Shown: in pieces, positions 55,535-64,000 of the stretch
Layout: each line of letters starts with the position of its first letter
Numbering within the stretch: the first letter of the stretch is position 1
Source of the DNA: Proteles cristata cristata
Taxonomy: Eukaryota; Chordata; Mammalia; Carnivora; Hyaenidae
Assembly: GCA_017311185.1 (NCBI GenBank)
Contig: JAESUZ010001712.1
Location: forward strand, 3,038,001-3,102,000
Direction: 5' to 3'
DNA: 64,000 bases
Program-made: the position numbers and the translations under genes
Notes under the pieces: model-generated
What the model was told of the DNA's origin: nothing
Seen by the model: only the letters and a program-made list of their open reading frames with translations
Databases searched by the model: none

Positions 55535-57990
55535 GTTGTAACTATTGTGTCATTAGTAACAGATATGTGCATAGTATCATCCCTGCTTTTGTGAAATGCA
55601 GATGTAGATGTGCTTTACAGACGCCCTTTCTCTGCCCTTGCCTTCTTGCTTGTTAAAAATTTATTCATGGGTAAAATTAAAAAATAAACAGAAGTAGCTG
55701 GATCCCATCTTGCATAGTCGTTCGTAAGCATGACTAGCACAGCACATCAGTAACTATCAAAAGAAGTCATGTTCAGTGGAAAAGTGGAACAGTATCATTA
55801 CAAACATAACCTTGACTAGATCCTATTTCTTTAAAAAAGGGGGGGAGAGGGAGGAAAAATCTTTCCAGAACCCTGATGTTTTATAATTGTTAACCAATTA
55901 CTTACTACGCATTTCATAACTTATCACAACACATCATGTGTCCTGATTTTATAGATCAGAATAGCCAAGCTGGGTGAATTTTATCACAGTCCAGTTCAGC
56001 TATTTATTCATTCAACAAATATTTACTGAGTGCATGTCACAAAATGTTTGTCCCTTGGAGGCATCTCTTCACAAATTGAGTTCCCTGTACCTTGTGCCCA
56101 ATAAAAATGTCTGTGTATTGAATGATATCACTCTCATTAAATACTTTGGGCTTTTCTGCCTTTTAGCTTTCAATTCTTTCCTGGCAACCTCCTCCCCAAA
56201 TGAGTGACTTTCTTCAGGGCCACACAGGGGAAGTTAAAGACCTTTCATCTTAGTCCAAGATACCCTCTGCAGATTTCATTCCCCTTCTTAGTAAATCAGA
56301 GATTAATAATTTCAAAATCTCATTGATAAAGCATCCTGAGCTGGTGCTCATCGTTACCTGTCTCTGGCTGTTTGTCATCAGCGTGCCTGAAAGCCACACT
56401 GTCTTGTCTGTCATTGTTGGGTAGCAGATGGAGCAGAATGTGCAGGGCTGGTTACTGTTAGCAGAAGGAATCAGCACTCCTAATGAGAGGCAGGCCACTT
56501 AAGAAATGATTCAAAGGCTTTTCACTTAAAAAAGAAAAAAAAGATGATTAGTAAATGGCTGTTGACTTCTAACTCGAGAGTTGATTTTGGCTACAGGGAG
56601 GTCAAAGTCAGTCCTGTTGGGGAGAAGTTAAGGTGGTGAACCCTGAGAAAAAGAAATATACAGTCATTCCATTATGACTATATTTCACGTGCCATAATTA
56701 GAAACCTCTGAAAACCTCCCTCTCTCTTGCTCTCGCTCTCTCTCGCTCTGAATTTCAAAAATATGATGGATTTATTCTGCTTGAAAATAACATTCTTAGG
56801 GATGAAAGACACTTGGGGAATCCTGGAACAGGAAATTATCCAACCTCTACAAAGCAATTAGTAGTCAATCAAAGTATATTTATTTGCTTTTCATAAAAAA
56901 AAAATACCCTTCATTGTTTACATGACTGCATTGAATTTTTATGAAGCCCATAATAGAAACTTACTGACTCATCGACAGAGCTTGAATTGATTCAGAAAAT
57001 ACTGTGATAAAAATCTCAGCTTGGTATTTTTGGCCTTCTCATAGAGGAGTGGATTTCAGCAGCTCTTTAAAACGAATCCTGAAAACATAGTCCATTACTT
57101 GAGAGTTAGTTTTTTGTTTTTAGCCACCCTGTATCTGGGTTTTCTCCTGTATTAATCATTTAGTGGCATTCTTTGGTCTGCTGAAATAACAAACAGATGA
57201 CAATGCAAATCACAGCCTCAAAATTCATTTAACGAACATCGGGAAGCAAATGAAACACAGGACCGTTGGGAGATGGATTTTTAACTTGTTACTGAAGCAC
57301 AAAACAAGACTTGTGTCTAAGCCAGCAGCCTTTTCCCTTTTATGGCAGATGTGAAATGTGTTCTCTCCCCTTGGCAATGAGCCACAAGAGGTTGGGGGAG
57401 CTGGTTTGGTTTAATTCAAAGTCACCTGAAGTCTTGTTTGAAGTTCATTAGGGCAATGCAATTCAATTCCACAAATGTTTATAGAGCTACCTCATCCAAG
57501 GATGCATGTGCGCTGAGGACTGTGGGAGCCGCAGCAATGCCTGAGCCACCAGCACACCTCCTCAGAATTCAGAAGACTCGCATCTCCCAGCCACACCATT
57601 ACACAGCCTTCTCCTAATTGGTTTTGGGGATCCCGTGAAATTTAGCAGCCATTCGACTACCTTGAAAACCAAAGCAAGTCTAAGCAGCCTATTTCCTGGA
57701 ACTTCCGGAATCTCCATATTCTAGATAAAACTAGAAAAGGAAAAGTCAAGTATTTAACACACTACTCACTTTGAAAACCCTTTTCGCACACATCAATTTT
57801 TATAGCTATGTAAAGTTTACGGCAGTGTGTTTTCTCCGTGATAAAAATTTACCAAGTTTCACTAAGCTTATTTAGATGCATTTAGACTGAGTGAATTTAA
57901 GTTTTTAGCCTAAGAGTTCCAATTTCTATTTAGAACTTTAAAGTTTGCCTATTTAATTCTATATGTCTCTTATCACTTCTTTTCAAAGCT
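55535..57990. other. No gene found; single-copy DNA, possible conserved element
   Basis: A short L2 3'-tail-like piece lies at 55999-56040 ('ttcattcaacaaatatttac'). The rest, especially 56900-57500, holds no repeat I recognise. Motifs include ATGCAAAT at 57203-57210. No open frame of note. Confidence 0.45.
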
Positions 57991-57994
57991 GTCT

Positions 57995-58205
57995 CATAGT
58001 AGCTAATATTCATTGCATTTGCTCTGTGCTCAGAACCATATGAAGCCCTTTAGTACATAACCACATCGAATCCTCACCATACCTTATGAGGTGGATATAA
58101 TTACTATTCCAGTTTTACAGATGACAAAATTGATATTTAGTGAAATTAAGTAACTTGCCTGCAGTCGTATAGTCACTAAGTGGATTTGAGTGCTGGCTTG
58201 TTTCC
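57995..58205 (+). mobile_element. MIR SINE, nearly full core
   Basis: 'atagtagctaatattcattg', 'accataccttatgaggtgga', 'ccagttttacagatgacaaa', 'gtaacttgcctgcagtcgta' and 'taagtggatttgagtgctgg' follow MIR closely. Confidence 0.85.
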
Positions 58206-58424
58206 TTCCACAGCCACCCACCCCTCCTTCTACATTACCCATCAAGTGCATTCTCTAGTCTTTCAGTCTTGAGATTTACTTGCCTCCTTTACACTCTTAG
58301 CTCTGCATGAACTAACCAGAAGACTTGTTTCCTGCACTTTGTGAGTCTCAAACTTCTGCCCCAACTCTGAAGTTACCATCTTCACTCTACACCATAATCC
58401 ATCATTGTCTACATTCATGGTTCT

Positions 58425-58610
58425 CAAACAGGGGTGATATTGCCACCCTGGGGACATTTGGAAGTGGTTGGAGACATTTCTTGTTGTCAAAACTGGGGGC
58501 AGGGGTGCTATTGGCATCTAATGGGTAGAGGCCATGCCTGAATATTCCAGCCATGAACAAGGCAAGTATCCGGACAAAAATGTCAATAATGATGATGAAG
58601 TTGAGAAATC
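58425..58610. mobile_element. hAT-type MITE remnant
   Basis: 'ggttctcaaacaggggtgat', 'ggagacatttcttgttgtca', 'gggtgctattggcatctaat', 'gggtagaggccatgcctgaa' and the end 'gttgagaaatcctc' match a common mammalian hAT MITE. The termini GGTTCTCAA and TTGAGAAATC are inverted repeats. Family name uncertain. Confidence 0.7.
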
Positions 58611-58689
58611 CTCTACATGATTTTTCTATATGATTGATCTGCATTTTATCTTCTGTGCTTAAAATAGGCGCTCTTCTATTGCGAATTGT

Positions 58690-58891
58690 TTTTCACATGT
58701 TTTGTTTGTTTTAGAGAGAGAAAGAGAGGGAACATGAACAGGGGAGAGGGGCAGAGGGAGAGAGAATCTTAAGCAGGCTCCCCAGTCAGCACAGAGCACG
58801 ATGCAGGGCTTGATCCCATGACCCTCAGATCATGAGTTGAGCTGAAATCAAGAGTCAGATGTTCAACCTACTGAGCCACTCAGGTGCCCTA
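58690..58891 (-). mobile_element. Carnivore SINE, older subtype, antisense
   Basis: 'cacatgttttgtttgtttta', GA-rich body, 'tgcagggcttgatcccatga', 'gctgaaatcaagagtcagat' and 'tactgagccactcaggtgcc'. Approximate target duplication GAATTGT on both sides. Confidence 0.93.
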
Positions 58892-59009
58892 TGAATTGTA
58901 TGTTTTGGACATATTTTACTAACTAGGTTATCCAATACTTCTCCTCTAGTGGCCTAACACCATAGATAACAAATATATCAGTAATGATGAGCCATTCATC
59001 TTTTTATTC

Positions 59010-59520
59010 ACTCACCTCCTTCACTATTCCACAAATATTTATTGAATATCTTTTTGTGATGGGTACCCAACTGGACACTGGGAGTAAAATGTAAACAATA
59101 TAGATGTATCCCTGCTTTCAAGAAACTTATAGTCTAGCGGGAAGTCCCACCATAGCCAAAGGGCTGAGTGTTGGTGTGCGGATGTATGGGAACTAGGGGC
59201 TGGGGAAGCATAGCAGAAGCAAATAACCAGAGGGAGCGAGGTGGTGAGAGAGGCTCCCTGGAGAAAGTGACAATTAAACAAACACCTAAAGAATGAGTAG
59301 AAGCTAAACAAATGAAGAATAAATATCCTAGGCAGAGGAAATAGCATGTGGCTAAGAGATGAGAAAATAATACAAATATGAGGTGGGTGCTCATGCTGCA
59401 AGGGGCAGGAAAAAGGAAGCCAAGGGCCTTGAGCGACACACAAGTGTTGAACTGTAGATGAAGGATAACAGGAAGCCATTAAAAGACAGGATCTAATTTT
59501 GTTTTTAAAGAATTATTCTG
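59010..59520 (-). mobile_element. L2 LINE, antisense
   Basis: 'ccacaaatatttattgaata', 'ccctgctttcaagaaactta', 'gagagaggctccctggagaa', 'cctaggcagaggaaatagca' and 'ataacaggaagccattaaaa', then 'tctggctcc', are the antisense L2 3' end and C-terminal ORF2. The 146-codon minus-strand frame 59039-59479 lies within it and carries no recognisable intact domain. Confidence 0.8.
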
Positions 59521-59529
59521 GCTCCATAT

Positions 59530-60410
59530 CATATGTCATCCAAGAAATGTAAATGAAAACAACAACTTATACCATACACACCTATTAAAATGGCCAAAAT
59601 CTGGAATGCTGAAAATACCAAATGTTGACCAAGATGTGGTGCAACAAGAACTCTCATGCATTGCTGGCCGGAATGAAAAGTGGTATAGCCATTTTGGAAG
59701 ATAGTTTGGCAGTTTCTTACAAAAGCTCTTACAAATCTCTTAAAATATAATCCAGCAATCACATTCAGTGGTATCTACCTAAAAGAGCTGAAAATTTATA
59801 TTTACACAAAAACCTGCACATGGATGTTTATAGGACAACAGAATACTATTCTGCACTAAAAAGACATGAGCTATCAAGCCACGAAAAGACATGGCTGAAG
59901 CTTAAATGCATGTTACTAAGTGACAGAAGCCAGTCTGTAAAGGCTACATTCTGTATGATAACCATTGTATGACACTTTAGAGAAAGCAAAACTATGGAGA
60001 TGGTAGAAAGATCAGTGGTTGCTGGGAGTTAGGGAGGAGAAGGGGATAAATGAGCAGAGCATAGTGGATTCCTAGGAGAGGGAAACTACTCTGTATGATA
60101 CCATAGCGTTGGATACATGCCACTATAAATCTTTCCAAATCCATACAACATACAACACCAAGAGTAAACACTAATTGAACTCCGGACCTTGGGTGAGAAT
60201 AATGTGTCATTGTAGGTTCATCAGTTGTGACAAATGTACCACTCTGGTGGTGGTGGTTGGGAGGCAGGGGCATTGGTTCTTGGGGAGGCAGGGAATATGT
60301 GGGAAATCTCTGTACGTGTGTGGAGGCAGGGAATATGTGGGAAATCTCTGTACTTCCACTCAATTTTTCTATAAACCTGAAACTGCTCTAAAAAATCTGT
60401 TAAAAATAAA
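59530..60410 (+). mobile_element. L1 LINE 3' end, sense
   Basis: 'aagaaatgtaaatgaaaaca', 'tggaatgctgaaaataccaa', 'gttactaagtgacagaagcc' and 'acttccactcaatttttcta', then 'aacctgaaactgctctaaaa'. Same family as 11565-12600. Ends in an A-rich segment. Contains a 38-bp-period tandem duplication. Confidence 0.88.
60284..60353. repeat. Tandem duplication, period 38 bp, inside L1
   Basis: The 32-bp block beginning GGAGGCAGGGAATATGTGGG at 60284 recurs exactly at 60322, with six bases between the copies. The L1 relative at 11565-12600 has the end of the block (GGGAAATCTCTGT near 12527) only once, so the duplication is specific to this copy. Confidence 0.93.
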
Positions 60411-60414
60411 AATA

Positions 60415-61125
60415 GATTCACTCTGGATGCTGTGCATAGAATTGGATGGGAGATTAACGGTTATGACAGTCACAGGGGAGAATTTCTTAGGGGCAACAAA
60501 GTGCCTCTACAACTTGACGTCAAGGTTTTAAAATGTATGAGGGACGACTGAGGAGTCCTATAATTCCTAATCAATGACGGTGATTGCAAGACACAAAACT
60601 TGAAATCTTTGTAATTGTGTTATACTCAGTTTGAAGAAAGACTACATTCCTACCAAAGCATGTCAGCCTGGGGACTAAAACAGTAGGAGCAGAAAGTGAG
60701 CATTTAACAGTATGTCTGCAGTACCAGAGTTGGAGGTGCAGCCCAACAATATAACTGAGTATATTCGTCTATCATAACTCATGACATCAGCTGTTGATTT
60801 CATCCTGCCTAGTAGACATTCAATAAATATTTGTTTGCAGTGAATTGGATTAAATTTGATTCCATGCTCACCAAGCAACTTTCTGATCATAATTTGGCTT
60901 CCTGTGAATCTTTCTTATGAGCATAAAATGTACTGATTAGCTGACACAAGTTTTCTAGTCTGGTTACATTTCTATTTTTGCCATAAATGATTTAGCTGGC
61001 ATTATGATTGATGGATCTGTCATCTTTGTGTTTGGTCAGTATAATGGACACTTGAGGTTGTTTATCCAGCACCCATCTCCCATTCCCCCCTCCAATCAGT
61101 AAACCTGTTTTCAATTTAGTTACCT
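60415..61125. other. No gene found; unassigned DNA
   Basis: A short L2 3'-tail-like piece lies near 60810-60840 ('agacattcaataaatatttg'). The rest holds no repeat or exon that I can recognise. Confidence 0.4.
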
Positions 61126-61129
61126 ACCC

Positions 61130-61385
61130 TTCCATCATGCAGTCCTTGTATGTCTGGGCTAACTGATGCCAGCTCTAACTCTGGGTGGGCCCTGACTATC
61201 TTAAGCTAATCTTCACATTTGACCAAGTCCATAGTGATTGTTTTAAATGTTGGCATGTAACCTAAACCAGTGTAATCTGAGAGAAATTCAAAAGTTTCTC
61301 TTAGAAAACTGGGACAGAGATGGTCTCATTCTTGAGGATGAAAGAAGGATGTAGTTCTTAGAGACTTCTGGAAGCCAGATTGCTA
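61130..61385 (+). mobile_element. Possible LTR fragment
   Basis: 'taagctaatcttcacatttg', 'tccatagtgattgttttaaa' and 'gttggcatgtaacctaaacc' resemble an ERVL-type LTR. Ends not defined. Confidence 0.35.
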
Positions 61386-61920
61386 TTATAATGGTTAAGT
61401 TTATGCATCAACATGGCAAGACTATTGTGCCCAGTTGCTTGGTCAAACATCTGGATATCCCTGTGAATGTATTTTTTAGAAGTGACAAACCTTTTAATCA
61501 GTAGACTTTGAAAAAAGTGGATTAGCCTTCATAATATGGTGGCCCTCACCCAGTTAGTTGCAGGTCTTAACAGAAAAGCCTGAGATATCCCAGAGAGGAA
61601 GGAATTTTTTCTCCAGACTGTCTTTGAGTTCATGACTGCAACATCACATCTTTCCTGAGTCTCCAGCTTGCTGGCCCGTCCTGCAAATTATGGACTTACC
61701 AGCCCCTGCAATTGTGTGAGTAACATCTTTACATTATTTTGTTAGATGATAGATAGATATACAGAAAGATAGATTGATTGATAGTTGATAGATAAATAGA
61801 GATATATCTATAGAGAGAAAGAGATAGATATGGGGATAGAGGGGTAAATAGATCTCCCCCATTGGTTTTGTTCCTGTGGAGAACCCTGACTAACATACCT
61901 TTCACCATGGAACAAAGCAA
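61386..61920 (+). mobile_element. LTR-like interspersed repeat with GATA expansion
   Basis: 'ggttaagtttatgcatcaac', 'ggatatccctgtgaatgtat', 'aatcagtagactttgaaaaa' and 'gagtctccagcttgctggcc', then 'tggagaaccctgactaacat', are in the order of a common mammalian LTR-like repeat. The usual TATA/TCTC microsatellite before the end is here a GATA array. Family name uncertain. Confidence 0.6.
61744..61842. repeat. Degenerate (GATA)n array
   Basis: Imperfect GATAGATA, GATT and GATATAT variants inside the LTR-like repeat. Perfect runs are short, so variability may be modest. Confidence 0.9.
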
Positions 61921-62419
61921 ATGTAGAGAAAGCAGGGTCAAGACAATTATAGAGGACACACAGCCAGAACCTGAATCAAACCCAGTCTGAAGCCCACATG
62001 TGTCAACCAGAATGATTTTAGCTTCAAGGAACAAAAGCCCAACTGACTTAAACAGTATGGAAGTGTAGGACTGAAAAGTAGGAATTCCTGTGGCAGAACA
62101 AGCATCAGGGTCAGTTGAATCAGCAGGTCAGTGATGTCACCAAGGAAGCAGTATGTTTCTCTGCTCCACTATCTACAATATCTCTTTCCAAATCTGATAC
62201 TCTCCTACTCATTGGAGTACAGAGTTTTCACTTTCTTCATTATATCCAGTGGAACAGATTGGGTTTCCATGGTTCTGTCTCTCACAAGCGAGGATGATTC
62301 TTCCTTTACATCACATTACACTGACATCAGTTTGCCCAACCTTGAAGTTGAACCAGTAATTTTCAAGGGGGTGGAAAAAGTAGGAGGTTAGCATAATTGG
62401 CTTAAATTAATCAGGCCTA

Positions 62420-62890
62420 CCTGTATGCCCCTAACTCATCTACAGTTCAGCGTGTCTAAGCAACATTTATGGTTTCATCTTCCAGAACTGCTCTTTTCCT
62501 TCCAACTGTGGAAGTTCTTGACAGTGTGTGGATGCCCAGGCCAAAAATCTCAGAATCATCTTTACTTTTTTCTCTCCTCCCTGTTTATTCAGGAACCACA
62601 GGCTTCTTCCCTTCAAAAGTTCTCAAAAATGTACCTTTTCTGTATAATTAGAAAAGGAGGAGGGTGGATATCATGCCACCCTTAGTCCACGTACTTACCA
62701 CCTCATGTCTGTACTGCCACAGGTGCTATGTTTCTCTGTGCCCATTTCTCTGCCTCTCTGGTCTTCACATGCTATGGTTTCCCCTTGCCCACTGAAGCAA
62801 GTCAAGTCTTATGGCTATGGTCAGGGGCTACTCTGATGAGGTCTCATCAAGCTCCATTTTCCAGTCAGAACTATCCTTCTGGGTCTTATA
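62420..62890 (+). mobile_element. L2 LINE ORF2 fragment
   Basis: 'tcagcgtgtctaagcaacat', 'aatctcagaatcatctttac' and 'gtccacgtacttaccacctc', then 'tcttcacatgctatggtttc', follow L2 coding text loosely. From 61925 to 62420 there is repeat-like but unassigned DNA without a gene. Short open frames in both stretches are chance. Confidence 0.5.
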
Positions 62891-62894
62891 TCCC

Positions 62895-63245
62895 ATGCTG
62901 GTACCGCACTACGTAAAAATGGCTTATCTCTGCAGATGAGCTGTGCAGAGCCAATCAAACAGCTTGATCTCAAATATTAAAGATTTATCTATTTTTCTAC
63001 TTAGCAACTTGCACTTATTATATACGTTCTGTATACATAGGTGGGATGGGAGGCAGGAAGAAGTGATAAACAGAGCCCTGTCCTTCAGCAATTTACCATC
63101 TAGTGGTAGAGCCAGAGATAAGCACATACAATCAATAATCGCTCCATCAAAAATACTGGTTTTTAAATTAATCACAAAACCAAAAGTTATTCATCACAAG
63201 GGATGTATAAGCATATAATGCATATATTTTTAAAAAGCCTAGACA
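62895..63245. other. No gene found; unassigned DNA
   Basis: Two overlapping opposite-strand frames (62924-63175 minus, 62943-63218 plus) have no recognisable product. A short L2-antisense-like piece ('cagagccctgtccttcagca') lies near 63071. Confidence 0.4.
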
Positions 63246-63249
63246 TTAC

Positions 63250-63950
63250 AGAAGTACATAAGAATAAATAGTGAAAAGCCCCTGATATTTGCCTCTATAA
63301 TTCTTACTTAGTAAGAGTAACATGTTAACAGGTAACATATGATATATGTATATATACACATACGTGTTTGCTTTTTACAAAAGATAGCATCATTTTATAC
63401 ATATCACTCTGCAACTTTTTTCTCACTGAACAATAATGTCTTTTGATGATATACCTGATTCTTTAAAAAAATTTTTAATGTTTATTTATTTTTGAGAGAG
63501 AGAGAAAAAAAACAGTGCATATGCAGGGGAAGAGCATAAAGAGGGAGGCACAGAATCTGAAGCAGGCTCCAGGCTCCATGCTGTCAGCACTGAGCCCCAT
63601 GCGAGGCTCAAACTCATGAACTGCAAGATCATGACCGGGACTGAAGTTGGAGGCCTAACTGACTGAGCCACCCAGGCAGCCGTGATTCTTTTTTTAATGG
63701 CTGCATAGTATTCTTTTGTCTTTAATAGTCCTGTATAGTCACAGAGGGATAATTGCTTATCCCTCCTATTTTTCTCTATCACAAATAAGGCTTCAATGAG
63801 CATTCTTTTACACGTTTTCAGGAGTATGCTGGTAAATCTTTTAACAGTTGGCTCTCTGAATTCAAAAAAAAAGACAGTCCTGCTTTGTAATATTTGCCAG
63901 TTTCCATGGTGTAAATACTCCTACTATTGGTGATTTGAAGCTACCAGTGT
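63250..63950 (-). mobile_element. Old L1 3' region, antisense, split by a SINE
   Basis: 'atcactctgcaacttttttc', 'tcactgaacaataatgtctt', then (after the SINE) 'atggctgcatagtattcttt' and 'aaggcttcaatgagcattct' match antisense old L1 text. Strongly diverged. Confidence 0.65.
63465..63682 (-). mobile_element. Felid SINE, antisense
   Basis: 'taatgtttatttatttttga', GA-rich body, 'tcagcactgagccccatgcg', 'ctgactgagccacccaggca'. Target duplication TGATTCTTT at 63456-63464 and 63683-63691, identical. Confidence 0.96.
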
Positions 63951-64000
63951 GATAGCACTGTAGGCGGAGGTGGGACGACATGTGTACAAGCCGCTCTCGC

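Noticed and set aside
59039..59479. 146-codon open frame on the minus strand, the longest in the window
   Set aside because: It lies inside an antisense L2 fragment, shows no intact domain and is explained by decayed LINE sequence.

Overview
The window is nuclear DNA from a cat-family (felid/feliform) carnivore. The main evidence is 22 copies of a tRNA-Lys-derived SINE whose body (a tRNA-like head with A and B boxes, then CT-rich, then AATAAA/A-rich) matches the felid SINEC_Fc type rather than the dog type. There is also a 3' end of a carnivore-type L1, plus the older layer common to placental mammals (L2, MIR, MLT1/MaLR LTRs, MER5A, MER2, old L1). Element names come from recognising consensus sequences by eye. 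No database search was run, so subfamily names are approximate.

I find no protein-coding gene, no supportable exon, no functional RNA gene and no CpG island. The longest open frames (up to 146 codons) lie in L2, L1, SINE or LTR sequence or are otherwise unsupported. The stretch reads as intergenic or deep-intronic DNA.

Layout. 1-3.3 kb: antisense L1 relic split by a solo ERVL-like LTR with a 5-bp target duplication. 3.4-16 kb: MLT1-like LTRs, L2, MIR, an old sense L1 and the first SINEs. 16.3-21.5 kb: long antisense L1 whose ORF2 still shows endonuclease and reverse-transcriptase relics. It is interrupted by a SINE that in turn carries a 581-bp gammaretrovirus-like solo LTR. 21.5-25.4 kb: SINEs and a 2-kb L2 split by an MLT1 LTR. 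25.4-31 kb: MIRs, SINEs and single-copy DNA. 31-33 kb: L2 and a striking pair of 138-bp inverted copies (about 96% identical). 33-43.4 kb: MIR, L2, old L1 and a recent carnivore L1 3' end. 43.4-52.4 kb: SINEs, a palindromic MITE and long single-copy stretches. 52.4-54.8 kb: a four-level nest (MIR, L1, MER2, SINE). 55-64 kb: single-copy DNA, MIR, L2, sense L1 and LTR-like repeats.

No genes cooperate here. What the window offers is a readable history of insertions, several with reconstructible target sites, and one unexplained inverted duplication at 31,024/32,857. I found no clear novel biological system. The inverted duplication is the best candidate for something not explained by known families.
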